A stretch of 64,000 nucleotides of DNA. It comes from Rhizomys pruinosus. Taxonomy: Eukaryota; Chordata; Mammalia; Rodentia; Spalacidae. Shown here one piece after another: positions 1 through 10,191 of the stretch. The position numbers were made by a program, and so were the translations under genes. The stretch spans positions 1,658,100 to 1,722,099 of the forward strand of contig VZQC01001595.1 in NCBI GenBank assembly GCA_009823505.1, written 5' to 3'. The notes under the pieces are model-generated. The model was given only the letters and a program-made list of their open reading frames with translations, had not been told where the DNA came from and made no database searches. Position 1 is the stretch's first letter. Each line of letters starts with the position of its first letter.

Positions 1-28
1 TATATATATATATATATATATATATATA
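1..28. repeat. (TA)n microsatellite
   Basis: Pure TA dinucleotide run that continues past the left window edge. Confidence 0.95.
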
Positions 29-29
29 C

Positions 30-790
30 TTACAGTCAAGTAACCCAGTAATCACTCATTAAAGAAGCTTCTTTTGTAACAGAGACTATTACAGAGTACC
101 AAAATTGGTTACACAGACTTTGTCTTTGAATTGCCCAAACCTAAGTGGTGTATCTACAATGCAACTTCCATACCTAAGGCTCAGATAACCTAGAATGAGA
201 TAAAGAGGACAAGAATGAATCTCTCAACTCTCACTAATGAAGCTTCTTCATGCAACAGAGGGCCAGGAATACAAAACAGCACAAATGGCCAAAGGATTTT
301 CAAACTTTGTCTGCAAAGTATGTATCCTTGGACAAGACTCTTTTATTAAGCTTCACTCACCAAGGGCTCAGTGACCTTTGTGTATGAGGGGGTGGAAAGA
401 TTTTAAGAGCCAAGGAGGAGGTCCATCACCATATGGAAATAGAATTATACAAGGTCCTGAGGCCCTGCTCATGTGAACCTACAGAATGCACAAGATCCAT
501 GCAAATTCCAGCAGATAAAAACCCAGAATGGAACTGAAGAAATGGGCAGTGGGTCCCAATCTTAGCAAAAGAAATATTAGCAACTGATTACTGCTGTGAG
601 GAAGAGCTGATGCTCTTAAAGTGGATGATCTTGTACTGAGGAATGTCTGGGGTCACTAACTTCAAACAATAGGCTTTGGTACAAATGACAGATTGTATGA
701 ATTCCAGTGAGGGACTGTAGGAAGAGGCCAATGGGTAAAGGGGTATAATGGTGACTAAGATTGATCAAGATGTTCTGTATGATATACACA
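30..790 (+). mobile_element. L1 3'-UTR-like fragment (Lx-type family)
   Basis: It shares blocks with the copies at 31104-32012 and 44470-45650, such as the AAGCTTCTT...GCAACAGA block and the AGATAAAAACCCAG block. Its end (TTCTGTATGATATACACAAA) resembles the tails of other L1 copies here. The AAGCTTCTT block occurs twice, near 65 and near 239, so the copy is partly duplicated or made of two overlapping fragments. Assignment to the L1 3' region is by resemblance to rodent Lx elements and is not verified. Confidence 0.55.
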
Positions 791-794
791 AAAA

Positions 795-1795
795 TCCCAA
801 ATGGATAAAAAACCTCAATGCGAAACCTGAAACACTGAAAATAATAGAAGAAAACATTGGCAGTAACCTATAAGACATATAGGAAAAAAAAAAAAAACTT
901 TATTTTTTGTCTTTTTGAGACAGGGTCTCCCTGTAGCCCCAGCTGTCCTGGAACTCACTCTGTAGACCAGGCTGGCCTTGAACTCACAAAGATCTGCCTC
1001 CCTTTGCCTCCCAAGTGCTAGGATTAAAGGTGTGCATCACCACGCCCAGCAGGAAAAGACTTTCTAAATCAGACAGCAGCTGTGCAGGAAATAAGGTCAA
1101 CAATTGACAACTGGGAACTTATTAAACTCAAAAGCTTCTGCTTTTGTGAAAGAAGCAGTCAAAGAAGTAAAGAGAAAACCCATGAAGTGGAAGGAAACCA
1201 TCACCAGTGATATATCTGACAGACCATTAACATCCAGAGCATAGAAACTACTCAAAAAAACAAAGAAGCAAGAAAATAAGTGACTCACTCAAAAGACGGA
1301 GTAAAGAGCTGAACAGAGACTTCACAAATGAAGGAATAAAGATGGCTGGGAAACATCTTTTAAAGTGTTCAACATTGCTAACAATTAAAGAAATGCAACT
1401 TAAAACCATTTGAAGATCTCATATTACTCCAGTAAGACTGGCTATGTCAAGAAAACAAAAGATACCAAAAGCTGGTGAGGTTGTGGGGAAAGGGGAACAC
1501 TGATCAACTGCTGGTGGGAATGCATCTTGCATAACCACTATGGAAAGCAGTGTGGAGAACTCTTAAAAAACTCAAAATGAGCTTACCACCTGACCCAGAC
1601 ATACCACTCCTTGATATATACCCATAAGACTCATCCTATTGCAGAGATACAACCATGCTTATTGCAGATCTCATCACAATAACAAAGAGGTGGAAGCAAC
1701 CCAAGTGTCCCTCAGCTAACAAGTGGATAAAGAAAATCTGGTATATCTACACAATGGAATTCTATGCAGTGGTAAAGAAAGACTACATCATAAAC
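795..1795 (+). mobile_element. L1 fragment, C-terminal part of ORF2, interrupted
   Basis: The translation, broken by stops and frameshifts, follows the C-terminal part of L1 ORF2p: the E-E-N-I-G segment, D-F-L-N-Q-T, K-S-F-C-like text, a W-R-G-C-G-type zinc-knuckle region and the YTMEFYA motif near the end. It is dead as a gene. A B1 (888-1050) interrupts it, and a complete LTR element splits it at 1795; it resumes at 3941. Confidence 0.88.
888..1050 (-). mobile_element. B1 SINE (7SL-derived)
   Basis: Reverse-oriented B1: a T-rich tail, then GAGACAGGGTCTCCCTGTAG and so on to the GGCGTGG-type 5' end. It is flanked by AGGAAAA (881-887 and 1051-1057), which fits a target-site duplication inside the L1. 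Confidence 0.9.
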
Positions 1796-2156
1796 TGTGG
1801 TGGTTTGAGTGAGTGTCCCCCATAGGCTTTAAGTATTCAGGCATTTGTCTCCAGTTGGTGGCACTGTTCTTGGAGGTCTTAGAAGGTGTCGCCATGCCAG
1901 AGGAAGTATGTTAGTTATTGGGGGCAGGCTTAGTGAGTTTAACAAGCTTTGTGGTCTCCAGTCGCTCTCTCTGCTTCCTGTGCTCATTGCGAGATGTGAT
2001 CCTCAGCTTGCTGCTCCAGTTCCAGCTGCCATGCCTCCTGCCACAATGGACCCTAATTCCCTGGAACCATCAACCATAAGCTCAAATAAACTCTTCCTTT
2101 TATAAGTTCCTTTGGTCATGGTGTTTTATCACAGCAACAGAAAAGTGACTAATACA
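1796..2156 (+). repeat. 5' LTR of the 1796-3940 element
   Basis: 361 bp with TG...CA ends. It contains an AATAAA-type signal (CAAATAAACTC) near its 3' part and closes with the TTTTATCACAGCAACAGAAAAG segment characteristic of rodent MaLR-like LTR ends. Confidence 0.88.
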
Positions 2157-2161
2157 GTTAT

Positions 2162-2179
2162 TTGGTACCAGAGAGTGGG
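2162..2179 (+). promoter_or_regulatory. Primer-binding site, tRNA-Leu type
   Basis: TTGGTACCAGAGAGTGGG lies 5 bases after the 5' LTR. It resembles the Leu-type binding sites of ERVL and MaLR elements. Confidence 0.6.
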
Positions 2180-2647
2180 CTGTTGGCTGTGAAGAACCTG
2201 ACCATGTGGATGTTTGGAGAAATGTGGAAGACTTTGGAACTTTGGGCTAGAAAAGCTGTTGACTACTGTAAGCAGAGCTTACATTCTAGTAGAAGCCTGG
2301 AAGAAAGCATTGCTGCAAAAAATGTAGTTCCAGAGGAAAATAAAGACTTAGGCAGCAACTGGGATATTTTGATAAAGAGTCTGGCAGCAGTTTGCCCACA
2401 GCCCAAATGCTTGCCTGATGCTAAGTTGAAAAGCAATGGACTAATGTCTTTGGCGGAGGATATTTCAAGACAGCCTAATGTAGAAATGGTGGCGTGGCTA
2501 TTAATGGTGAATATTGTACAGATCTACAGTGAAGAAGAGCAGATGGGGCAGAAAGAAATGCAGAATGTACAGTTTGGATCTGAAAACCCCACTAGGAAGA
2601 TTAAAGGTGGTGCCAAGGCATGTGAAGGAGAGTTTCCTTTTGATAAG

Positions 2648-2761
2648 GAGATTAAAGTGATTAAGGAGAGGCCTAGCTATTTACAAGTAAACAATGGAAA
2701 AAGTGAGATTAAAGTGATTAAGGAAGGGCCTCGAGATTTACAAGTAAACAACAGAAATAGT
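2648..2761 (+). repeat. Tandem 57-bp in-frame duplication
   Basis: Two units starting GAGATTAAAGTGATTAAGGA at 2648 and 2705. The period is 57 bases, a multiple of three. Confidence 0.9.
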
Positions 2762-3565
2762 ACCTTCAGGGCAAGACCACACCCAGCTAATCCTCAAACT
2801 TTTGAAAGGAAAATACTGAAAGGGTTTTCTGCTCCAAGTTCAGGGCAGAGAAAAGTTGCAAATGTGGTTGAAATAGGCCAGGGTCCATCCCAAACTTGCA
2901 GCCAAACTCGGCAGTTTCATTCACGTGGTGCTGGCTTTAGAGGCATGAAGTTTGCAAGAGTGAAGGGGTCATCAGTTCTTCCTCCACGGTTTCAGAGAGC
3001 TGCCAAGGTCAGGCAGAGTGCAGCAGGGGTGTCCCTGCATAAAGAAGGCCCTGATAGGCCATTGCATGAAGCTGTGAATGTGAAGCCTGGTTGGCAGCGG
3101 AGACCCCAAGAAGACATTCGAGATGCCAGACCTGTGAGATATTTGCCAAGGAGAGCTGCATACAGGGAGTGGTACCAGCCTAAGAAAGAGATGTATGTTG
3201 CAAGCAAAGCTGGAAGAGCTGAGCTGTCTAAGCCCTTTGGAAGTCAAGTCCCAGAAGTTGCATGTGGAGCTACTGGACTTGGTGTTTGCCCTGCAGGTTT
3301 TTGATCTTGTTTTGGTCCAGTATTTCCTCACTATGCCTCTATTCCTCCCTTTTGGAATGGGAATGTGTATTCAGTTCCACTGTACATTGGGAGTACGTAA
3401 TTTGTCTTTTGATTTTACAGGAGCTTACAGTTTAGGAGATTGGCCTGAGTCTCAGAAGAGACTTTGGACTGTAGACTTTTGAATGGCATTGAAACTGGTA
3501 AAGACTACGGGGACTTTTAAGGTTGGACTAAATGCATTTTGCATTTTATATGGTCAGGAGCCTAT

Positions 3566-3583
3566 GGGGGTCAGGGAGTGTAG
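3566..3583 (+). promoter_or_regulatory. Polypurine tract of the LTR element
   Basis: A purine-rich stretch GGGGGTCAGGGAGTGTAG abuts the 3' LTR, the expected place for plus-strand priming. Confidence 0.6.
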
Positions 3584-3940
3584 TGTGGTGGTTTAAATGA
3601 GTGTCCCCCATAGGCTTTAAGTATTCAGACATTTGTCTCCAGTTGGTGGCATTGTTCTTGGAGGGCTTAGAAGGTGTGGCCATGCTAGAGGAAGTACGTT
3701 ATTGGGGGCAGGCTTAGTGAGTTTAAGAAGCCTTGTGTTCTCCAGTCGCTCTCTCTGCTTCCTGTGCTCATTGCGAGATGTGACCCTTGGCTTGCTGCTC
3801 CAGATCCAGCTGCCATGCCTCCCGCCACAATGGACTCTAATTCCCTGGAACTGTCAACCATAAGCTCAAATAAACTCTTCATTTTATAAGTTCCTTTGGT
3901 CATGGTGTTTTATCACAGCAACAGAAAAGTGACTAATACA
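3584..3940 (+). repeat. 3' LTR of the 1796-3940 element
   Basis: 357 bp, the same as the 5' LTR except for about 20 substitutions and loss of 4 bases near 3700. It is followed directly by the duplicated TAAAC. Confidence 0.88.
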
Positions 3941-4090
3941 TAAACTTTGCAGGTAAATGGATAGAATTAGAAGCCATTATGCTAAGTAAAGTAATACAGT
4001 CCCAGAAAAAACAAATGAAGTATGCTGTCCCTCATTTGTGGATCCTAGCACAAAATCTCTATTTGTAAGGCAAACTGAATAATACTTATT
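3941..4090 (+). mobile_element. Continuation of the L1 split by the LTR element
   Basis: Resumes with TTTGCAGGTAAATGGATAGAA and CCCTCATTTGTGGAT, matching the homologous point in the L1 copy at 6909-7020. Confidence 0.85.
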
Positions 4091-4227
4091 TTCTTTCATT
4101 TTAGTAAATAAAATACCCGATGTTATTCATCAACTTGCTATGTAATATAAGAACGAAAAATTCAAAAAGAAAAAATCAATAATATTTTTAAAGGGAATTA
4201 AATTGCAAAACTCTAAATAACTAAAAG

Positions 4228-4660
4228 ATCTGGGTGGTCAAGATGATTCAGTGAGTAAAGGCACTTGCCAGTAGACTTGGTGATTGTAGTATGATCCCTG
4301 TGATCCACATTGTAGAGGAGGGAAATGATCCTTGAAAGTTGTCTTCTGGGGCTGGAGAGATGGCCTAGCGGTTAAGAGCGCCGACCGCTCTTACAGAGGA
4401 CCCGGGTTCGATCCCCAGCACCCACATGGCAGCCGAGAACCGTCTGAAACTCCAATTCCAGGAGAACTCCAGGTCCAGGGGAATCCGAGACCCTCTTCTG
4501 ACCTCCGCGGCATTGCATGACACGGGTGCACAGACTTGCATGCAGACAGTACATTCATACACATACAGAAATAAATAAAATTAAAAAAAAAAAAGAAAGT
4601 TGTCTTCTGACCCCTGCATGCAACTACCTCAGATACACAAAAATGAATAAATATTTACAA
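4228..4660 (+). mobile_element. Old B2-superfamily SINE split by a younger SINE
   Basis: A degraded tRNA-derived SINE (TGGTCAAGATGATTCAGTGAGTAAAGG...) is cut at 4347 by the SINE at 4348-4594. It continues with GACCCCTGCATGC...AATAAAT. Confidence 0.65.
4348..4594 (+). mobile_element. B3-type SINE, young
   Basis: Full-length tRNA-derived element: GGGGCTGGAGAGATGGCC, an intact B box (GGTTCGATCCC), a CACCCACATGGC core and an A-rich tail. Perfect target duplication GAAAGTTGTCTTCTG at 4333-4347 and 4595-4609. Confidence 0.95.
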
Positions 4661-4674
4661 AAAAATTAGAGATC

Positions 4675-4850
4675 CATATGACTGCCAGAATCAATCTTGT
4701 GAGGTGTTTAAACGGTGGCAAAAGACAGGTCAGGGTATTCTGAGAGGAAGTAAAAGGGACATGGGAAGATTTGGAGGGGAGAGAAGAGGGTGCTGAAAGG
4801 TTGTAAATAAAATACTCATGTGAAATTCTCAAAAATAATTTAAAAACTGA
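4675..4850 (+). mobile_element. L1 3' end remnant
   Basis: A G-rich stretch followed by GTAAATAAAATACTCATG and an A-rich end resembles other L1 3' tails in the window (for example 7320-7440). A 40-bp B1 head fragment follows at 4851-4892. Confidence 0.45.
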
Positions 4851-4892
4851 AGAGCCAGGCATGGTGGCCCAGGACTTTAAACCCAGCATTCC

Positions 4893-6094
4893 ATTATCAC
4901 CTATTTATTTTAAAAATGCCATTTTCAGTACAACAGAACTGTAGGAACATCCCTAACAGCTTTCATTGGAAATTAGAGCTCTTCTAGAAAGCTGCATTTC
5001 TTTTCCACTTTTTACATCTCACAAATGTGTTTAATATCACAGACACTGAAGTTCTTGGGGGTGGATTTCCTTTAATTGTTATGTGAGAGGGACACTAATG
5101 AATCTGACACCTGAGTCAAAACAGACAGTTTAAGCCAAAGCTCAGAGTAAGGATAGATTATGTTTATACACACTGAAATAAATGGTAACGTGGATATATC
5201 TCATCACATCCCTTTCTTTTCTTCCTCAAAATTCTCATAGTATCCCAGTTCTGAGCCAATATTCCCTACAGTACTCATGTTTGGTGGATGTTGTGATTCT
5301 GGTTCAACAAATATTAATTAAGTGTAAATGTTTTGTGACATTAGACAGAAGAGGGCATCAACCATTAACAGTATAGGGAGTGCAGTGAAGGGTGCTGAAT
5401 GTGGGGGTTGAAAGGTTGATGCTTGAGAAATCATATTTTTCTGTAATATCTTATAGTTCTGTAACCTTGAGCCTGATCTTTTATAATCTTAAGCCTCAGT
5501 TTGTTACGGACAGCAGTTTTTACAAAACTGCTTGAGGATCAATGCAAAAAGTACTTTTGTCTGAACAGAATCTGAAAAGCTGATAATTAAAATAATATGC
5601 TTGATAAATTAATTTCCTTCCCCAAACACTCCCTCAATGAGAGATTCCTTTAATCTTTTGGGAGCACACTGATGGGCCAGAAGGTTTGGAAGAAAATGGT
5701 TCATATATCTCTCCACAACTGTCCTCACTTGCATTTGCAATCAAATGCCATTTTAGTCTACTGTCAGAAAACAAAAACTGAAAACTGTACTTCCACCTTA
5801 CCCCTCCCTCCTTGTGGTGATCTTTTATCTCTATTTTTAGTTGGAATACTTGGGAAGCTTATCAACTTCTCCAGCAAAAAACTACTGAGGACTTGCCTTT
5901 CTCTATTGGTGTTTGCAAGACTTTAACTATGGTTGGATAAAATGCCACATTTCCAAATGACAGAAACTATAAAACTGAGGTTGGTTTTAACTGACATTTC
6001 ATAGATCTTCATTCCTATGTTCAAAACTAGAGAGGGATAATCCAGGTTAGCTAATGAACTTCTTTGGTCTTTGAAATGATTTGGATGTATTAAG
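4893..6094. other. Intronic single-copy sequence
   Basis: AT-rich, with many stops in all frames. I recognise no repeat, exon or RNA gene. Confidence 0.6.
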
Positions 6095-7138
6095 ACGTGA
6101 GACTTGAAACTCTGCAGGTGATAGAAGAAAACATTGGCAGCAACCTACAAGACATAGGCATAGGAGAAGACTTCCTAAATCAGACAGCAGCTGCACAAAA
6201 TGTGAGGTTGACAATTGACAAGTGGGGCCTCATTAAATTCAAAAGCTTCTGTACAGTGAAAGAAACAGTCAGTGAAGTGAAGATAAAACCCACAGGGTGG
6301 GAGGAAACCTTCACCAGTGATACATCTGATAGAGCATTAACATCCAGAGTATATAAACTACTCAGAAAAACCAAAGAAGTAAGAAATCAAATGACTCACT
6401 CAAAAGATGGAGTAAAGAGCTGAGCAGAGACTTCACAAATGAAGAAATAAAGATGGCTGAGAAATATCTTAAAAAATGTTCAACATCTCTAATAATTAAG
6501 GAAATGCAAATTAAACAACTTTAAGATATCGTCTCACTCAGATAAGACTAGCTAGGATCAAGAAAACAATTGATACCAAATGTTGGAGAGGTTGTGGAGA
6601 AAGGGGAACACTCATCCACTGCTGGTGGGAATGTGAATTCATACAACCACTATGGAAAGCAGTATGGAGAACCCTGAAAAGATGCAAAATGAGCTTACCA
6701 CCTGTCTCAGCCATACCACTCCTGGGTATATACCCACAAGACTCATCCAACCACAGAGATTCATGCAGAGCCACATTCACTGCAGCTCTCTTTATAATAG
6801 TGAAAAGAAGATCTGGAACCAACCCAAATGCTCCTCAACCAATGAGTGGAGAGAGAAAACATGGTACATCTATATAATGGAATTCTACGCAGCTGTAAAG
6901 AAAAAGGGCATCATGAACTTTGCAGGTAAAAGGATGGAACTAGAAGATATTATGCTAAATGAAGTAACAGTACCAGAAAAGCAAAGGACAAATGGTATCC
7001 CTCATTTGTGGATGAACCAAACACCCAGTTGTAAGGCAAACTGAGCAACATCAATGTGACATACCCCTTTTCCTGAAAGCAACTGTGCTCTTATAATGTA
7101 AATCCCTTAACAGGCTGTTATAATTTTAGTATAGGTGT

Positions 7139-7178
<40 letters not shown>

Positions 7179-7442
7179 TATGTTGAATCAATACAGATCT
7201 GAGGGAAATACAACAGCAGAGGAACTGAGACAGGGAACTGACTAAAACAGTAGTTTCCCCAAGGACAATAATCATCTTTGAAAAACTTTGAAAAGAATCA
7301 TAAAAAGATACAGGGCAGGAATGGCAGGGTGCATGAACTTGGGTGAGGGTGGGGGGCATGGAAGGGGAGATCAGTCTAGATTGGAATGAGAAACCATGTA
7401 TGAAATGCTCAAAACTTCAACAAAAAATGTTAAAAAATAATT
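6095..7442 (+). mobile_element. L1 fragment: ORF2 C-terminus plus 3' UTR
   Basis: The frame at 6097-6423 gives an ORF2p C-terminal stretch (I-E-E-N-I-G-S, D-F-L-N-Q-T, K-S-F-C-T-V-K-E). After frame changes it shows the W-R-G-C-G/LL-H-C-W-W-like region and YIMEFYAAVKK. It ends at about 7020, followed by a 3' UTR holding a (CA)n run and a G-rich segment before an A-rich tail. It is 5'-truncated and disrupted, so inactive. Confidence 0.88.
7139..7172. repeat. (AC)n microsatellite within the L1 3' UTR
   Basis: About 16 uninterrupted AC units, followed by ATATACATATG. Confidence 0.95.
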
Positions 7443-8400
7443 GATAGTCATGATCTGTTTTTATTCTAATAAAATAGGTCTTAAAAGGTGGTAAATGAGC
7501 TGATGTTCTAGTTCCAGCTCGTCCTTGGTGTAGCTCCTAGTGGTCTAAACATGGCTCCGGATTTATTAGTGGTGTCTTGGTAAGGCTGCCTCAGGAGGTC
7601 CAGGGGTTCTCCTGATGAACTGCTTCCCTCAGAGGGTTGGCTAAAAGAAATACTCAATGCCAGGGAGTTTCAAGTCCCATGTGTGAGGAGCCTGCAGTTA
7701 ATGTGTTTCTTGAAGATTCACAGTTAAAATTACTATATTAACATTTTCCATTTGCACAACTCTACTCTCCCACAAATAAAATAAAATGCTTTCTTTAAAA
7801 AAATCAATTCTAAGCATTCTAAGGACTTGATGCATGCATGTAGAGACATTTCTTGTTTACATGTTTTAACTAGATTTCATCCTCCTCTGAACCTTATGTT
7901 CAGTTATTGATTGTTTTAAAAATTTTAGGATGGTTGGTTGTACTGAGAAAGCACTCAAGTTTAAAAATCACTGAAAGGAAAAATGGATTGAGAAGTTTGC
8001 TTTTCTATGGACCATTTCTCTAGAGGTAGCTGCTTGAGCTTAGGCCAAATACGTAAGATCAAATTAATTTCTTAATATAATTTTATAATCTGAATGACCA
8101 TTAGTAAGTATTCAGCAGTGTAGATTTACATTTTGATATAGGAAATAAAGTTATTGACTGTTTAATAATCAGTTATTTACATCCCTTCAACTTGGAAAGG
8201 AAAAATGCTACTATGTTAAAGAAGTCAACTTCTTTTAAAGAAAACTTTCATAATGAATGAAAGAGAGTAATGGCATCTATCCTAGTGATTTATTTATCTA
8301 TGTAGGCAGTTGCTTTTCTCAGGAAACAGTAAAATTTGATGAGAAGGGCCTAAATATGTACACCCATCATTCTCTTCAGAGAATAGTGCTATTTAAATAT
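7443..8400. other. Intronic single-copy sequence
   Basis: No recognised repeat or exon. The part 7500-7700 is richer in G and C than its surroundings but has no long frame. Confidence 0.55.
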
Positions 8401-8401
8401 C

Positions 8402-8444
<43 letters not shown>

Positions 8445-8646
8445 TTTTGAGTGTGAGTGTTATGCATGCATGTATATATGTGCACCCATGTAACTCAGTG
8501 CCCATAGAAGTCTGGATGGGATGTTGGAACCCTTGGAACTGGAGTTATAAGTGGTTGTTAGCCATTATGTTGGTGTTGGGAATCGAACATGGGTTTTCTG
8601 CAAGAGCAGCCAGTATTCTGAAATGCTGAGCTATCTATCCAGCTCC
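8401..8646 (-). mobile_element. B3-type SINE, older, with (TTTA)n tail
   Basis: Reverse-oriented: a tail of about 12 TTTA units (8401-8447), then the diverged SINE body ending CTATCTATCCAGCTCC. Confidence 0.85.
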
Positions 8647-8733
8647 TTTATTTCTAATTCTTATATTTCTTTACTAAAAGGATGCACTAGTAAGCTAGTA
8701 GAGGCCCTTACATGCATAGATATGCTGTCAGTT

Positions 8734-8958
8734 GGGGCTGGAGAGATGGCTCAGTGGTTAAGAGCTCCAATTGCTCTTGCGGAGGACCCGGGTTTGATTC
8801 CCAGCACCCACATGTTGGCTAAGAACCATCTTTAACTCCAGTTCCAGGAGAATCCAATGCCCCCTTCTGACCTCAATGGCATTGCACAATACTGGTGCAC
8901 CAACTTAAATGCAGACAGTACACTCATACACATAAAAAAAAATTAATTTAAAAAATCC
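8734..8958 (+). mobile_element. B3-type SINE
   Basis: Begins GGGGCTGGAGAGATGGCTCAG, contains GGTTTGATTCCCAGC, and ends in ACACATAAAAAAAAATT. Confidence 0.9.
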
Positions 8959-9079
8959 ACTTTTAGCTTAAAACAATAAGAAAAGTGTTCACATTTTTGG
9001 AAGTCCTGGGGATCGAAACCTGGGTTTTATAGAGGTTGTATAATCATTCTAAAACGGAACTATACCCCCAAACTGCATG

Positions 9080-9300
9080 AATTTTTAAAAAATAATAATG
9101 GGATGCTAGTACCAAGTACCTAGGTATAAGACAAAATGAGCAATGTTAATATTATACTCCTCACGATCTAAAGACAACTATGCTCTTGTATTGGGAATCC
9201 CTACACAGGATCTAGAACTGACATAACACGCATTCTCAGACCTTGGACTTTTAGTATATGATGGAGGACATGTGTGCATCTTGTAGAGTAATATGGGATT
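9080..9300 (+). mobile_element. L1 3'-UTR remnant
   Basis: Resembles the 3' UTR following the L1 at 7020-7130 (AACTGTGCTCTTATAATGTAAATCCC there; a diverged equivalent here). Low-identity call. Confidence 0.4.
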
Positions 9301-9943
9301 AAAATGGAAAGATGTGAATCAAGAAATATGCTATGGAAATAACATACAGTTTGTTTCCAAAGGATATAATGTTAATATAGGTGCAATGTAACAGGCTGGT
9401 GCAACTTAGCCTTTCTGGGTGCTTAACGAACATATCTGAAGTCTCTACCAATTTGACTGAGGGACCTGGGGGACAACTTTGTTCCTTGCCTTCAGAGGTC
9501 ACCCAAGTCTTAGGGGATTATACAAGGGGGCATCTCCTGAAAAATCCTGCAGAGGTGGGTCACCATTCTTCCTGTTCAGGGAGGTCTTGGAGAGCCACTA
9601 AGGGGACGTCAGCCAGTGTCCAGTCTATAAAGAGGAAAGTCTGCTCATCCTTCAGAAAAAGAAGCCTGGTCTAGCAAGACCTGATTTTGTCCTCATGTGG
9701 ATGTAACTGGTAGATGAGGAGCTGAAAGAAGCAAGGGGCTCCCACCCTCCCTTCCCCCGAAAAAATCCCCCAAGAGACCCCTGAGGACCAGATCCTCAAC
9801 TGACCTCAACAAAACAAAACCTTGGTTAATCTGGGCTACCTGTATGGCCTTAAGCATCCAGAAGAAAAGTACAACCAGAAATAAATAATAAGATCAGAGA
9901 AACTGTAATACAGACACAAAACTTGAGATCTTAGTAAAAAGAC

Positions 9944-9949
<6 letters not shown>
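9301..9949. other. Unassigned, GC-richer segment
   Basis: Less AT-rich than its neighbours. A 97-codon open frame (9381-9674) has no recognised motif. It could be an old LTR or retrocopy fragment; I cannot assign it. Confidence 0.35.

Positions 9950-9992
<43 letters not shown>
9950..9992. repeat. (GA)n microsatellite
   Basis: About 21 AG units. Confidence 0.95.
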
Positions 9993-9993
<1 letters not shown>

Positions 9994-10032
9994 ACCGTTA
10001 TTTGGCCTGACTAAATTATTATTATTATTATT

Positions 10033-10191
10033 ATTTTTTTTTTTTTGGTCTTTTCGAGACAGGGTCTCCCTGTAGCCCCCAGCTGTCCTGGACTCACTCT
10101 GTAGACCAGGCTGGCCTTGAACTCACAAAGATCCGCCTGCCTCTGCCTCCCGAGTGCTAGGATTAAAGGTGTGCGCCCCCACGCCCCGCTT
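10033..10191 (-). mobile_element. B1 SINE preceded by (ATT)n
   Basis: Reverse-oriented full-length B1 with a poly(T) tail next to an ATT run (10015-10035). Flanks CTGACTAAATT and TTGACTACAATT suggest an imperfect target duplication. Confidence 0.9.

Larger units (their letters stand above)
2162..3304 (+). other. 380-codon open frame inside the LTR element, function unknown
   Basis: This is the longest open frame in the window. It opens at the primer-binding site and fills most of the interior. The predicted product is basic and hydrophilic in its C-terminal half (many Arg/Lys, Pro, Gln), with no signal peptide and no convincing membrane segment. It has no CCHC knuckle, protease D-T/S-G or reverse-transcriptase YxDD motif. 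Around residues 163-200 a 19-residue unit (E-I-K-V-I-K-E...L-Q-V-N-N) occurs twice in tandem, encoded by a 57-bp in-frame duplication (2648-2761). It could be a gag-derived relic or an open frame without function, since MaLR interiors are usually considered non-coding. I do not recognise it. Confidence 0.45.
1796..3940 (+). mobile_element. Complete LTR retroelement, MaLR/ERVL-like, inserted in an L1
   Basis: Two direct LTRs (1796-2156 and 3584-3940) begin TGTGG and end ATACA. They enclose a 1.4-kb interior with a Leu-type primer-binding site and a purine-rich tract before the 3' LTR. The 5-bp duplication TAAAC (1791-1795, 3941-3945) marks the insertion, and removing one copy restores a continuous L1. 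No reverse transcriptase or protease is visible, so it is non-autonomous. The LTRs differ at about 20 positions by eye plus a 4-bp indel, near 6%. LTR ends, PBS and 5-bp duplication fit the MaLR/ERVL group; the exact subfamily is unknown. Confidence 0.88.

Noticed and set aside
4348..4594. tRNA gene suggested by the intact A/B-box-like GGTTCGATCCC
   Set aside because: The sequence is the tRNA-derived head of a SINE, present in dozens of copies here, with no cloverleaf closure and a SINE body attached.
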